A DNA stretch of 40,443 nucleotides, taken from the NCBI GenBank assembly GCA_016791475.1, contig JAEUWI010000064.1:1-40443 (forward strand). Reading direction: 5' to 3'. A program made the position numbers and the translations under genes. The notes under the pieces are model-generated. The model was not told the DNA's origin, ran no database searches, and saw nothing but the letters and a program-made list of their open reading frames with translations. The stretch is from Candidatus Hydrogenedentota bacterium. Lineage in GTDB: Bacteria; Hydrogenedentota; Hydrogenedentia; Hydrogenedentales; JAEUWI01. Shown here piece after piece: positions 26,369-36,034 of the stretch. How positions within the stretch are numbered: the first letter of the stretch is position 1; each line of letters starts with the position of its first letter.

Positions 26369-26617
26369 CTACGGAAAGGCACGGAATTTCACGGAAGTGA
26401 GCATGTTGAACGTCCTAGTTTCGTCGTTTGTTGAGTCGACGCGTTCCGGAATCCACGCGAATTGGTCCCACTCGCTCTCGCCAGATCCACGAGCCTCCAG
26501 CACATACACCAGAACAGACCGGATACACAATCTCGTTGAGAGTCGGACAACAATCTGATAACCTTGTGTGCCAGTCCAGTCAGAATTGGGAGAGTACCGA
26601 ATACCGCTCCACTTTGT
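26369..26617 (-). pseudogene. Possible 5'-truncated coding fragment
   Basis: The minus-strand frame ending at 26369 reads like ordinary protein for about 75-80 residues (VLVYVLEARGSGESEWDQF, then ending VKFRAFP). No ATG, GTG or TTG start with a ribosome site lies at its head, and extending it upstream runs antisense into the DUF4236 gene, so the stated start is arbitrary. A neighbouring frame has an ATG at 26637, so a frameshifted gene is an alternative. Coding is inferred from residue composition alone. Confidence 0.3.
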
Positions 26618-26666
26618 GACAAGAATACGACTAACATAATCGCGGCACAGGCAGGAGACGAAACCG

Positions 26667-28184
26667 ATGGCGTTCAGATTCCGAAAGTCTATTAGAATAG
26701 CCCCGGGAGTACGAATGAGCTTTAGCAAGTCAGGCATTGGCCTCAGTGCTGGCGTCAAGGGGGCACGGATTGGGGTGAATAGCCGGGGCACATATACAAG
26801 TCTAGGTATACCCGGCACGGGAATTTCCATGCTCAATTATCATGGAAATAGTAAGTCAATTCGGCGGTCTGCGATTTCGATTCCAGACGACTATGTATTG
26901 ACCAGCGAGTTCGGCGAGGTTCAGGTTACGCACACCGTGCGAGGCATTCCAAAGTACTCAATCGAGATATCTCATGAAGGAATTAACAAATTCCAAGTCA
27001 TTAAGGGAGATAGTCAAGAAGACGTCGAGCAAAAAGCTTGCGCCAAGATGCGCCAATGGAATGAGATCTGGGAGCGAAGTCAGATTCTCGAGCAGGAACG
27101 TTCCGCGAGGCAGTCAAGAGCAAATGCAATTGCAGAAAAAAAGAAACTTGCCTCAGAGCAGACGGAAGAGGCGCAGGCTTTGTTGGCCGAATTGGACGGT
27201 ATCCTAATATACACATTGGGCGTTGATGACACTATCGATTGGGCTTCGCTTAAGGGACCGAAGTCATATCCCGAGCCGCGACCCGAGGAGCCGCAGCTTC
27301 CAACACCACCCATCGAGCCCGAGCTTCCGAGAAAGCATCGGCGAGATGATGCAAAATATGAGGTTCGACCGGACCTGCTCGGAAAGCTTTTCAAGTCCAT
27401 TCACGCGAAGAGGCTTGCTGAGGCGGAAACGCTATATCTGGCGGATCACGCACGTTGGGAGTCCATTGCCAGAAGTATTTACAGCGAGTACGAGTCTCGA
27501 CGAAATGAGCATCTCCAGCTGGTTCATCGCCTCGAATCTCAATATCGTTCCGAACTTGATGCGTGGGAACGACGGCGAGAAGTTTATAGTCAACGTTGGC
27601 AGGTTCGGAGCGACTACGTAGATGCGAAGCGAAATAGATACTTCGCGGGCGACTCCAGGGTGGTTCAGGACTACTGCGAGTTGGTACTTGGCAACTCGAA
27701 GTATCCAGATTATTTTCCGCAGGCCTATGAGCTATTGTACGAGGTCGATGATAAGCTCTTGGTTGTCGACTATCAAATTCCAGCGCCCGAGGCACTCCCG
27801 ACATGCTGTGAAATAAGGTATATCCAATCCAAAGATGAGTTCGTCGAGAAGGAAATTGGTCAAGCGCATCGCAATAAGGCATTCTCGAAAGCGGCATATG
27901 AGATCGCTCTCCGCACTCTACATGAACTGTTCGAGGCTGATAGAGCCGACGCACTGCTCGAAATTGTCTTCAATGGATATGTTGCAACTGTAGACTCCCG
28001 CTCCGGCGAGGATGTCGAGCTTTGCATCATGACAGTCAAGGCGGAGAAGAACCGATTTCTCTCAATACAGCTAGATCGAATCGAGTCCAAGGAATGCTTT
28101 GATTCCCTTGGAGGGCGCTGTAAGTCTCCACTTCACAAACTTGTTCCTGTAGAGCCGATTCGCTCAGCCACGCCAAGAGACTAA
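26667..28184 (+). CDS. DUF4236 protein with coiled coil and conserved C-terminal domain
   Basis: 505 aa; GGAG lies nine bases upstream. Residues 1-55 are a typical DUF4236 domain (FRKSIRIAPGVRMSFSKSG, then GTYTSLGIPGTGIS), a short beta-rich module of unknown function. A variable region follows, then a long charged helical stretch (about 120-180 and 255-320) likely to form coiled coils. The C-terminal part (about 350-500: LLVVDYQIPAPE, then IVFNGYVATVDSRSGEDV) resembles a domain I recall from restriction-endonuclease-like and other defence-associated proteins, but no nuclease motif (PD-D/ExK) is evident. It is soluble, and no partner is adjacent. The gene sits in a lower-GC patch and stands apart in base and codon use, consistent with horizontal transfer. 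A defence role is a guess. Confidence 0.75.
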   Translation: MAFRFRKSIRIAPGVRMSFSKSGIGLSAGVKGARIGVNSRGTYTSLGIPGTGISMLNYHGNSKSIRRSAISIPDDYVLTSEFGEVQVTHTVRGIPKYSIEISHEGINKFQVIKGDSQEDVEQKACAKMRQWNEIWERSQILEQERSARQSRANAIAEKKKLASEQTEEAQALLAELDGILIYTLGVDDTIDWASLKGPKSYPEPRPEEPQLPTPPIEPELPRKHRRDDAKYEVRPDLLGKLFKSIHAKRLAEAETLYLADHARWESIARSIYSEYESRRNEHLQLVHRLESQYRSELDAWERRREVYSQRWQVRSDYVDAKRNRYFAGDSRVVQDYCELVLGNSKYPDYFPQAYELLYEVDDKLLVVDYQIPAPEALPTCCEIRYIQSKDEFVEKEIGQAHRNKAFSKAAYEIALRTLHELFEADRADALLEIVFNGYVATVDSRSGEDVELCIMTVKAEKNRFLSIQLDRIESKECFDSLGGRCKSPLHKLVPVEPIRSATPRD

Positions 28185-28250
28185 GTCAGAAAGACATGAG
28201 GTCCATCCATTTACGTGGATGTGGACTGCCATCACGATAGGAAGTTGATT

Positions 28251-29519
28251 ATGACAAAACCGAATCCCCCCTCTCTTCTCCTCCGAGTCCTAATGGTCTG
28301 TGTGTTCACTGCGGGCCAGTTCACAGTCTCAGTGTTTGCCGAAGATTTTCGCCGCATTTCGATCGAAGACTATCGCGACAAGATGGCCGGGGCCTGGCTG
28401 GGGCAGATGGCCGGGGTCGGCTGGGGCTTTCCCACGGAATTCGAGTACTTGAGTGCAATCATCCCGGAAGACAAAGTGCCGGCGTGGACGCCGGAAACGA
28501 TCAATCAGTTCGATCAGGACGACCTCTATGTGGAGATGACCTTTATGAAGTCCCTGGAGGACTACGGCTTCGATGTGACGAGCCGCCAGGCGGGGATAGA
28601 CTTTGCCAACAGTGAGTACCAGCTCTGGCACGCCAACGGCCACGCCCGGGGCAACTTGCGTCAGGGCATAGCGCCGCCGGATTCGGGTCACCCCGAGTTT
28701 ACGAAGCACGCGGACGATATTGATTATCAGATCGAAGCCGACTTCGCGGGGCTTATCGGGCCGGGGATGCCGAATCTGGGTATCGAGATGGGCGAGAAGT
28801 TTGGCTGCATCATGAACTACGGCGACGGCATCTACGGCGGGCAGTTCATGAGCGGCATGTACGCCGAGGCCTTTATCGAGCGTGATATCCAAAAGATCAT
28901 CGAGGCGGGCCTGCGCTGTATCCCGGCGGAGAGTCAGTACGCCGAGTGCATCCGCGACACGGTCGCCTGGCATAAGGAACATCCGGACGACTGGCAGAAG
29001 GTATGGCGCCTGCTCCAGGCCAAGTATCATGAATCGCCCGAGGGACGACGCTTTGTTTGCAAGGCGAGCGAAAAGGGAAACATCGACGCCAAGCTGAACG
29101 GCGCCTATGCCGTTCTGGGACTGCTCTATGGTAAGGGTGATCTGGACCAGACTATCATCATTTCCATGCGTTGCGGCCAGGACTCGGACTGCAACCCGGC
29201 CAGCGCCGCCGGCGTGCTTGCGACGACCATGGGCCGGGCCAAGTTGCCGGAGAAGTTCACGTCCGCGCTTCAGACCGACACCCCATTCAAGTATACGGCC
29301 TACACCTTCACGACCCTCCTGGAGGCCTGCGAAAAACTGGCGCGTCAGGCCGTGCTGCGCTCCGGTGGGCTCATTGAAAAGGACGACGCCGGGAGGGAGT
29401 TTCTCTTGATTCCGGTGCAAACGCCGAAGCCCAGCAAGTTCGTCCAGTCGTGGAAGGCCGAGCCTTCCACCGGAAGCCGATACACGGACGAGGAACGGGC
29501 AAAGATCACCGCGAAATAG
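28251..29519 (+). CDS. Secreted ADP-ribosylglycohydrolase-family protein
   Basis: 422 aa. The start at 28251 has AGGA eight bases upstream and is followed by a signal peptide (cleavage after VFA, residue 30), so the enzyme is exported, which is unusual next to the cytoplasmic DraG-type members. The fold begins with YRDKMAGAWLGQMAG (41-55), where DraG has a conserved Gly-rich start. The metal-binding acidic pairs are present: DQDDLYVEMTF (D90-D91) and GQDSDCNPASAAG (D311, D313), equivalent to the GGDTDT-type motif. Members of this family remove ADP-ribose from proteins, but the exported versions in environmental bacteria probably act on other glycosides; that is inference. It converges on the His-repeat gene across a strong inverted repeat. 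Confidence 0.88.
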   Translation: MTKPNPPSLLLRVLMVCVFTAGQFTVSVFAEDFRRISIEDYRDKMAGAWLGQMAGVGWGFPTEFEYLSAIIPEDKVPAWTPETINQFDQDDLYVEMTFMKSLEDYGFDVTSRQAGIDFANSEYQLWHANGHARGNLRQGIAPPDSGHPEFTKHADDIDYQIEADFAGLIGPGMPNLGIEMGEKFGCIMNYGDGIYGGQFMSGMYAEAFIERDIQKIIEAGLRCIPAESQYAECIRDTVAWHKEHPDDWQKVWRLLQAKYHESPEGRRFVCKASEKGNIDAKLNGAYAVLGLLYGKGDLDQTIIISMRCGQDSDCNPASAAGVLATTMGRAKLPEKFTSALQTDTPFKYTAYTFTTLLEACEKLARQAVLRSGGLIEKDDAGREFLLIPVQTPKPSKFVQSWKAEPSTGSRYTDEERAKITAK

Positions 29520-29539
29520 TCCATCCGCATGAAACATGG

Positions 29540-29574
29540 AAAGAGCACAAAGAATCGACTTCTTTGTGCTCTTT
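29540..29574. terminator. Perfect 15-bp inverted repeat between converging genes
   Basis: AAAGAGCACAAAGAA (29540-29554), loop TCGAC, exact complement (29560-29574). It lies 20 bases past the stop of the glycohydrolase gene and 28 before the stop of the His-repeat gene. The TTCTTTGTGCTCTTTGCG wording resembles sequence dispersed in many environmental genomes, so it may be an interspersed repeat acting as a terminator. Confidence 0.7.
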
Positions 29575-29602
29575 GCGTACTCTGGGGGCTAAACAATTCG
29601 GA

Positions 29603-30190
29603 CTACGGCGCGGGCGTTGTCTCTGGAACCTGTGCGGGTTCCGAGGGGACTTCCACGGCTTCCTCGACGGCGACGGGCGCAGTTTCGGGCGCGGCGTCTG
29701 CGGCCGGCGCGGGGGCCGGCGCTTCCGAGGGCGGTGCGGGGTTCAGGGGCGCGGCCGAGTTCGCCGGAGGCTTCCCGCCGTGCCAGTGGTTGTGACCGGG
29801 CTCCGGATTGAAGTGCTGGTCCGTCGCTTCGTCGTATTGCCACGGTTCGGGATTGGGGATATTCGGTATCGGCTTGGGCGCAGGCGCGTTCTGGTTGGGC
29901 GGGTGACCCTTGTGCCAGTGCTTGTGGGTGGGATCCCAGTGTTGGTCCGTGACGGAATCATAGGTCCACGGCGCGGGCTCGGGCTTCGCGGCGGAGGCTG
30001 GCTTCAGCTCTTCTTCTGGAAGGCGGATGGGCTCTCGGGAGCCTCCTTGAATTACCGCCACCGCTGCGGCGAATCCGCCGAGCACCACGACCACCGTTCC
30101 GATTCCGACAGCCCAGGGCAGCGATGACGCGCGTTCGACGGGTGCTTCAGCCTCCACCGGGGTCTCGGGGGCTTTGTTTTTCTTCGACAT
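29603..30190 (-). CDS. Membrane-anchored protein with two His/Trp-rich repeats
   Basis: 195 aa. AGGA lies nine bases before the ATG. A soluble, charged N-terminus (1-23) is followed by one membrane helix (about 24-47), with the remainder probably outside. That part holds two repeats of about 25 residues: 74-98 (PW-x-YD-x2-TDQHW-x2-THKHWHKGHPP) and 116-142 (PW-x-YD-x2-TDQHF, HNHWHGGKPP). Each has four or five His plus Trp and Asp, a good candidate for metal binding. The ends are Pro/Ala/Glu-rich. The TerC gene stop is 18 bases upstream, so the two are almost surely co-transcribed. TerC proteins are linked to metal efflux and exoenzyme metalation, so a partner that binds the metal outside the membrane is a reasonable inference. 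I know no named family. Confidence 0.75.
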   Translation of the reverse strand: MSKKNKAPETPVEAEAPVERASSLPWAVGIGTVVVVLGGFAAAVAVIQGGSREPIRLPEEELKPASAAKPEPAPWTYDSVTDQHWDPTHKHWHKGHPPNQNAPAPKPIPNIPNPEPWQYDEATDQHFNPEPGHNHWHGGKPPANSAAPLNPAPPSEAPAPAPAADAAPETAPVAVEEAVEVPSEPAQVPETTPAP

Positions 30191-30208
30191 GATGCGGCGT
30201 CCTACCGG

Positions 30209-30964
<756 letters not shown>

Positions 30965-31042
30965 GATAGTGTCGTTCTCCCGTGACGAAGGTACTGCAAG
31001 GCGGATGCCGGACTCTTCATGGGGCACCCGCGGTTCCCCCGT

Positions 31043-31071
31043 AGACTACCGATTTGAAGCGCCTGTTGCAA
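31043..31071 (-). promoter_or_regulatory. Sigma-70 promoter of the TerC operon
   Basis: On the minus strand, -35 TTGCAA (31071-31066), 17-base spacer, -10 TAGTCT (31048-31043), 79 bases before the TerC start. Beyond it, toward the divergent glycosidase gene, lies a 32-base imperfect hairpin (AGCCTGC 31091-31097 with GCAGGCT 31116-31122). Confidence 0.5.
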
Positions 31072-31152
31072 GGCGGCGGGCGTGGCGAAAAGCCTGCTGG
31101 AATGGCGCCATGCCCGCAGGCTAGCATGGTCCACCAACCCAAGGAGTTTTCC

Positions 31153-33477
31153 GTGCGATTCACAATCCTCTCTTTCGTCTTCGCGGCCCTGGTCGTTCTC
31201 CCGGCCAGCGCCCAGTCCACCCTGGGCCTGGAGCCCGGTGATCACCGCCTTCAGAATGACGACCTGGGCGTGATCCTATGGGGGCCCGACACCGCGCCGA
31301 CGCTCAGCATTGGTAAGAGTGACATCTGGGATCGGCGACTTCCGAAAGAACAACCCGTGATCACCATGGACGAAATCACGAAACGGGCCCTGGCGGGCGA
31401 CAAGAGCATCCTCAATGGCGCGGCCTACTACACGGCATACAGCCACTACGACTTTCCCTGTCCCAAGCCCGCGGGCCAGTTGATCGTGCGGGTGCCCTTT
31501 GTCGAAGGGGGCGGCGCGCTCCACGTGGAAAAGGCGAATGGGGCGTCCACCCTGACGGCGGAGCATGGCGCAAAAAAACTACGCCTGCGCATCTTCGTCA
31601 GCGCCACGCGCAACGTTATCGTGATGGAGGGCGAGGCCGCCGGGTTGTCGCCGGGCGATGTGTCGTTTCGCCTCTGGCGTCACCAGGACACCATCGTGCC
31701 GGGCGGCGAACTGCACCCCACGCTGGGCAGTGAAAAGAATTCCCCCACGGACTTTGAGCCCCTTGCCGCGCCCCGTGCCGGAAACGACGACGGCGTGGCG
31801 TGGGTGGCGCAGGATTTTCCCGGCGAGCTGACCTTCTCCGAGGGCTTCCAGAGTGTGCTGGCCCTCCGGGTGGAGGGTGCCCCGTCGACCGTCGCCCTCC
31901 AGGAAAACACCGCGGGTCTGGGTACGCCCATGGTGGCGGAAAAGGAGGGCCGTCTGGACCACGGCACGTTCAAACGTTTCACGCCCATCAATCAATCGCC
32001 CGGCGCGGCGGCGACCTTGACGCCATCACAACTGGACGGCGTGTTTACGGCCTATGCGACCGTTGCAACCACCCAGGACTCGCCCAATGCGCTGGGTTAT
32101 GCGCGAAAGACGCTGAAAGAGTGCGCTTACGAGGGGGCCGACGCGCTCTGGGTCGAACACGCCGCCAAACTGGCCGAATACGAACAGCGCCCCCGCGCCC
32201 GCGCCTGGTCCGCCGATGGCAGGCTCAGCATCGATCAGGCGTGGGGGGGCGTGCCCTATACCGTGCGGCCCGCGGGTTACTACGGCGATGTGGCGCTTTG
32301 CTCGGTGGACAGCACCAAATTCTGTTTTCAGGATTCGGGGCGCTGGCACGCGGACTTCCATTTCAACGAGATCGACGCCACGGGACCCTGTACGCTGCGC
32401 CAGTTTGATTCCCTGGCGCCCTACTACGACATGATTTTCACCATGCTTCCCATGGCCCAGGCCAACGCCCGCGCGGTCTACGGCTGCGATGGCGCCATGT
32501 ATCCGTTGGTTCACTACCCCCTCAAGGCCGAAACGGTCATACACACCCACATGACTTGGGAACAGAGCGTGGAGATTACCGCGCTCCTCGCGCGGCCCTT
32601 CTGGTTGCGCTACCGCTACACGGGTGATCGGGATTTCCTTCGGGACCGGGTCTGGCCCGTCCTGCGGGAGGGGGCCCGTTTCTACGCGGAGTACCTCAAG
32701 CTGGAGGAGGACGGCCTCTACCACGTGTTTCCGACGGTCTCCCCGGAGCACCGGGGCATCACAGCGAACCTCGAGTTTAACAAGGACAGCCAGTCCGGCA
32801 TCACCCTTATACGCTATCATCTCCGTGCCGCCGCCGAGGCCGCAGGGCTGCTTGGCGAAAATGGGGAAGAGCCCGCCCGCTGGCGGGCAATCGCGGAAAA
32901 GATGCCGCCCTACCCGACCATCGACACGCCCGACGGATCAATCTTCACCGACGTGGCCGGGGCGCCACCCATGGAGTTCAACATCGCCGTGCCCCTCACG
33001 TCCGTCTTCTGGGGCGACGACATTGGCCTCGATTCACCCCCCGACCAAATCGAACTCGCCAAACGCACCCTGGAGAAGATCAACGTATGGCAGCCCCATC
33101 AGGGCTACCTCACCACCGTGCGCCGCCGCCTCGGAATCTACAAACCCGAAGACGGCCTCGGCATCGACAACGTGCTCCAATCCCATACGGGCGTCATCCG
33201 GGTCTTTCCGACAGTGCCCGACGACTTCGAGGGCGGCTTCGAAAATCTTGGTGCGCAGGGAGCCTTTGTGGTGAGCGCGACCCGAACGAAGTCGGGCGTG
33301 GAACGTGTTACCGTCCAGTCGCTCGTGGGAAACACGTGTCGGTTGGCGAATCCATGGCCGGGGAAGGATGCGAAGGTGATCTGCGTGGAGACCGGTGGGG
33401 AAGTGGGGGTGGAGGGCGATGGCGTATATGTCGTTTTCAGCACGGAAAAGGGCATGACGTATACGCTTGGCGCGTGA
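31153..33477 (+). CDS. Secreted GH95-like glycoside hydrolase
   Basis: 774 aa from GTG, with AAGGAG six bases upstream, far better than the upstream ATG. Signal peptide residues 1-20 (cut after ASA). The mature protein has a beta-sandwich N-terminal region (LSIGKSDIWDRRL), a linker and a six-hairpin (alpha/alpha)6 core (about 375-650; ITALLARPFWLRYRYTGDRDFL, LREGARFYAEYL), then a C-terminal beta domain (HTGVIRVFPTVP, GAFVVSATR), the order seen in GH95 fucosidases/galactosidases. Characterised GH95 enzymes have two active-site Asn in an HxNxN stretch; here it reads HADFHFNEID, keeping the first Asn but not the second, so the substrate or even activity may differ. The gene is divergent from TerC and monocistronic. 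Confidence 0.82.
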   Translation: MRFTILSFVFAALVVLPASAQSTLGLEPGDHRLQNDDLGVILWGPDTAPTLSIGKSDIWDRRLPKEQPVITMDEITKRALAGDKSILNGAAYYTAYSHYDFPCPKPAGQLIVRVPFVEGGGALHVEKANGASTLTAEHGAKKLRLRIFVSATRNVIVMEGEAAGLSPGDVSFRLWRHQDTIVPGGELHPTLGSEKNSPTDFEPLAAPRAGNDDGVAWVAQDFPGELTFSEGFQSVLALRVEGAPSTVALQENTAGLGTPMVAEKEGRLDHGTFKRFTPINQSPGAAATLTPSQLDGVFTAYATVATTQDSPNALGYARKTLKECAYEGADALWVEHAAKLAEYEQRPRARAWSADGRLSIDQAWGGVPYTVRPAGYYGDVALCSVDSTKFCFQDSGRWHADFHFNEIDATGPCTLRQFDSLAPYYDMIFTMLPMAQANARAVYGCDGAMYPLVHYPLKAETVIHTHMTWEQSVEITALLARPFWLRYRYTGDRDFLRDRVWPVLREGARFYAEYLKLEEDGLYHVFPTVSPEHRGITANLEFNKDSQSGITLIRYHLRAAAEAAGLLGENGEEPARWRAIAEKMPPYPTIDTPDGSIFTDVAGAPPMEFNIAVPLTSVFWGDDIGLDSPPDQIELAKRTLEKINVWQPHQGYLTTVRRRLGIYKPEDGLGIDNVLQSHTGVIRVFPTVPDDFEGGFENLGAQGAFVVSATRTKSGVERVTVQSLVGNTCRLANPWPGKDAKVICVETGGEVGVEGDGVYVVFSTEKGMTYTLGA

Positions 33478-33507
33478 GGAGGACGGAAGCGGTACCGCAG
33501 CAGGCCC

Positions 33508-33526
33508 CGATGCTGTCAGAGCATCG
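33508..33526. terminator. 7-bp hairpin between converging genes
   Basis: CGATGCT (33508-33514), loop GTCAG, AGCATCG (33520-33526). It lies between the stops at 33477 (+) and 33558 (-). There is no T tract, so it is a weak or bidirectional terminator candidate. Confidence 0.35.
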
Positions 33527-33555
33527 ACAACACCGGCCTCAGTCCGGGCGCCCAG

Positions 33556-35802
33556 TCAGGATGAGGGCGCGTGTTCTCCTTCGGACGGATCGGCGTCGAG
33601 CACTTCACGCAGGGTTTGCAGTATGGCCTCCGCAGTGTACGGTTTCGGCACAAAGCGTACGATGGAGGTGCCCGAGACGGAGGCGTACTTGCCATTGTCG
33701 CTCAGACCGCTTGAAGCGACCACGCGGACGTTGGGGGCAATCGTCCTCAACGCCGCAATCATCGCGGGGCCGTCCATCACCGGCATGCTCATATCGGTCA
33801 GCACCACATCGATGCTGGCCCGGTGCCGGACAAAGAGCGACACGGCTTCTGCGCCATTGCTTGCGGTCACGACCTCATAGCCAAAGAGTTCGAGCGCTTT
33901 TCCAGTGGCGTCCCGAATGGATTCCTCGTCATCCACCAGAAGGACGCGCTCGCCGTTGCCTCGGGGCAGGGTGGGGAGGACCTGGGCGGAAGACTCTGGA
34001 AATTCGGCGCTGTCGGCTGGAAAGTAAATCCAGAACTGGGTGCCCCGGCCGACCTCACTGTACAGATCGATAAATCCGCCGTGGTCCCGCACGATGGAGA
34101 AGGTGGTGGAGAGGCCGAGGCCCGTGCCCTTGCCCACTTCTTTGGTGGTGAAGAACGGCTCGAAGATTTTCTCCCGCGTCTCCTCCGACATGCCCTCGCC
34201 CGTATCTCGCACACCGATCTTGACGTAGGGCCCGGGTGTCGCCCGCAGATTCATCCCGGAGAAAACATCGTCCACCACCGTGTTCTCCAGCGTCACGGTC
34301 AATCGCCCGCCTCTGGGCATGGCGTCGCGGGCGTTGACGCAGAGGTTCATCAACACCTGGTGGATCTGGGTCGGGTCCGCGTGAATTGACCAGACATCCT
34401 CCGGGGCGATGAGATCGAGAACGATGTTTCGCGGAAAGGTGTCCTGAAGCACTTTGCGGAAGTCGCGGGCGATTTCGGCGGGGGCTACGGAGCGGCGCAC
34501 GCCTTCGATGCCGCGGGCAAAGCCGAGCACCTGCTGAACAAGATCGGCCCCGCGCTGGGCGCTTGCGCGCACCATGTCCAGCATGGCGTGCCCTTCGGCA
34601 TCCCGCACGTGCTCCGGGAGCATTTCCGTGGCCATGAGGATGGGCGTCAGCACGTTGTTGAGATCGTGGGCGATGCCCCCGGCCAGGGTGCCGATGCTTT
34701 CCATTCGCTGGGCGCGCAGAAACTGCTCCTCCAGCTTCTTGCGTTCGGTCAGGTCGCTCATGCCCCCGATCATGCGGAGCGGGCCGCCGCCCTCGCCGCG
34801 AATCACCTGGCCCCGGTCGAGCACATGGGCGTAACCGCCGTCCTTCCGGAGAAAACGATACTCCTCGATCCAGAGGTCACCCGTCCCCGCCACCGCGGCA
34901 TGGAGGCTTTCGGTCACGCGCTTGCGGTCGTCCGGGTGGATCCGTCTTCCCCAGGCGCCGATGTCGGGGGCTTCCTCGCCGGGCAACAGGCCGAAGAGCG
35001 CCTCGAAGCCTTCGTTCCACCATAGGGTATCGGCCGAGAGGTCCCAGTCCCAGATGGCGTCGGTGGTGGCGCGGGAGAGCACGTGAAAGCGCTCCAGACT
35101 GACCGCCAGGGCGCTCTCGGTGTGGCGGTGTTCCTCGACTTCGCTCTCCAGTGCGCGGTTTGCGAGGGTGAGTTCGGCGGCGCTCTGCTCGGCGACGGCT
35201 CGGGCCTGCTTCTGATGGGCGAGGGCCTTTTCCAGCGCCGCGATAATGGCCCCGATCGCGATCACGAGCAAAGCGTTCATCATGAGGAAGTTGGCGGTGA
35301 TCACGATCCAGGAGAGTGGATTCTGATCCCACACCGCGGCCATGTTGGGCGAGGCCGCCCCGGCCAGCCCTATAACGAGCAGGGTGACGCCGTTGATGGC
35401 GACACCGACGAGCCCCGCGCGCAGCCCGAGGAGGAGCCCGGTGAGTATGGAGAATCCAAAAAGATAAATCTGGCTGATCGGACCCAGGTATATGAGGAGA
35501 ACGGTCCCGAGCATGTAGCAGATGAGCGCAAAGCCGAAGGCTTTCGTCGTGAAACTGATTCCCCGGAAATAGTACAGACAGATGAAGCCGATGATTGCGG
35601 CGGTATCGGTTGCCGCGATGGTCGCGTATCCGCCGACATAGCACATGTAGAGACTGGGAAAATAGACCCAGGGCGCCAGGAAAAGAATCACCCGAAGCAG
35701 CAGGGAAAGCAGCCCCTCGCGCCAATCGCCTTGCGGCGATTGCCACAGGACGGGATCGAGTCCCGCGCGCAGGCGCTTCACTAGAGCTGGGCGTGACACC
35801 AT
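33556..35802 (-). CDS. Membrane hybrid histidine kinase (PAS, HisKA, HATPase, receiver)
   Basis: 748 aa; initiation at 35802 follows GGGGTGG by five bases. The N-terminus is a membrane sensor of about six helices (residues 30-190) with short loops, followed by a coiled coil (about 190-230) and a PAS domain (about 235-350, ending in a PAC motif). The kinase core is complete: His379 in GGIAHDLNNVL, N-box N490, G1 DTGEG (533-537), F-box FEPFFTT (547-553) and G2 GKGTGLGLS. The C-terminal receiver (about 618-735) has D670 (VVLTDMSMP), the acidic DD at 624-625 and Lys720. The HisKA type matches the NtrB-like group, and there is no output domain, so the phosphate must go to a separate protein. No response regulator is adjacent; targets are unknown. 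Confidence 0.92.
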   Translation of the reverse strand: MVSRPALVKRLRAGLDPVLWQSPQGDWREGLLSLLLRVILFLAPWVYFPSLYMCYVGGYATIAATDTAAIIGFICLYYFRGISFTTKAFGFALICYMLGTVLLIYLGPISQIYLFGFSILTGLLLGLRAGLVGVAINGVTLLVIGLAGAASPNMAAVWDQNPLSWIVITANFLMMNALLVIAIGAIIAALEKALAHQKQARAVAEQSAAELTLANRALESEVEEHRHTESALAVSLERFHVLSRATTDAIWDWDLSADTLWWNEGFEALFGLLPGEEAPDIGAWGRRIHPDDRKRVTESLHAAVAGTGDLWIEEYRFLRKDGGYAHVLDRGQVIRGEGGGPLRMIGGMSDLTERKKLEEQFLRAQRMESIGTLAGGIAHDLNNVLTPILMATEMLPEHVRDAEGHAMLDMVRASAQRGADLVQQVLGFARGIEGVRRSVAPAEIARDFRKVLQDTFPRNIVLDLIAPEDVWSIHADPTQIHQVLMNLCVNARDAMPRGGRLTVTLENTVVDDVFSGMNLRATPGPYVKIGVRDTGEGMSEETREKIFEPFFTTKEVGKGTGLGLSTTFSIVRDHGGFIDLYSEVGRGTQFWIYFPADSAEFPESSAQVLPTLPRGNGERVLLVDDEESIRDATGKALELFGYEVVTASNGAEAVSLFVRHRASIDVVLTDMSMPVMDGPAMIAALRTIAPNVRVVASSGLSDNGKYASVSGTSIVRFVPKPYTAEAILQTLREVLDADPSEGEHAPSS

Positions 35803-36034
35803 TGAATCCACCCCTGTGGTCGATACGTCTATTGTGCGGATAAGCTGTCTAGGACAGCAGCAAGACAACGATCCTCGTCAGAAGTGTAGCACACGGCCTA
35901 TGGGCTGAATAAAGCAGCCCGCCCCATGCGCCCGCCACGCTGGACAGGCCCGCGCCCCGAGGTGTACCCTCGTCGGCAATCGAGTGAATTCTCAAGTTCC
36001 ACTGTGAACGATGTATCGACTTGCGAGACCACCC

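Larger units (their letters stand above)
26049..28190. other. Lower-GC patch, probably acquired
   Basis: From about 26050 to 28190 the base composition falls to about 40-55 % GC in the lines I counted (26821-26880 is 24/60; 27121-27180 is 28/60) against about 60-73 % on both sides. It holds the DUF4236 gene and two small opposing ORFs, with a six-base stem TATCGC/GCGATA (26049-26064) at its left edge. No integrase, tRNA or direct repeats were found at the borders, so the mode of entry is unknown. Confidence 0.6.

Noticed and set aside
28329-29537. 402-codon ORF antisense to the ADP-ribosylglycohydrolase-like gene
   Set aside because: The sense strand has a signal peptide, acidic metal motifs and a ribosome site; the antisense protein has no motif.
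30965-31152. Possible Mn riboswitch (yybP-ykoY) in the TerC leader
   Set aside because: The leader lacks the conserved loops and helices I would expect; only a promoter and an imperfect hairpin are seen.
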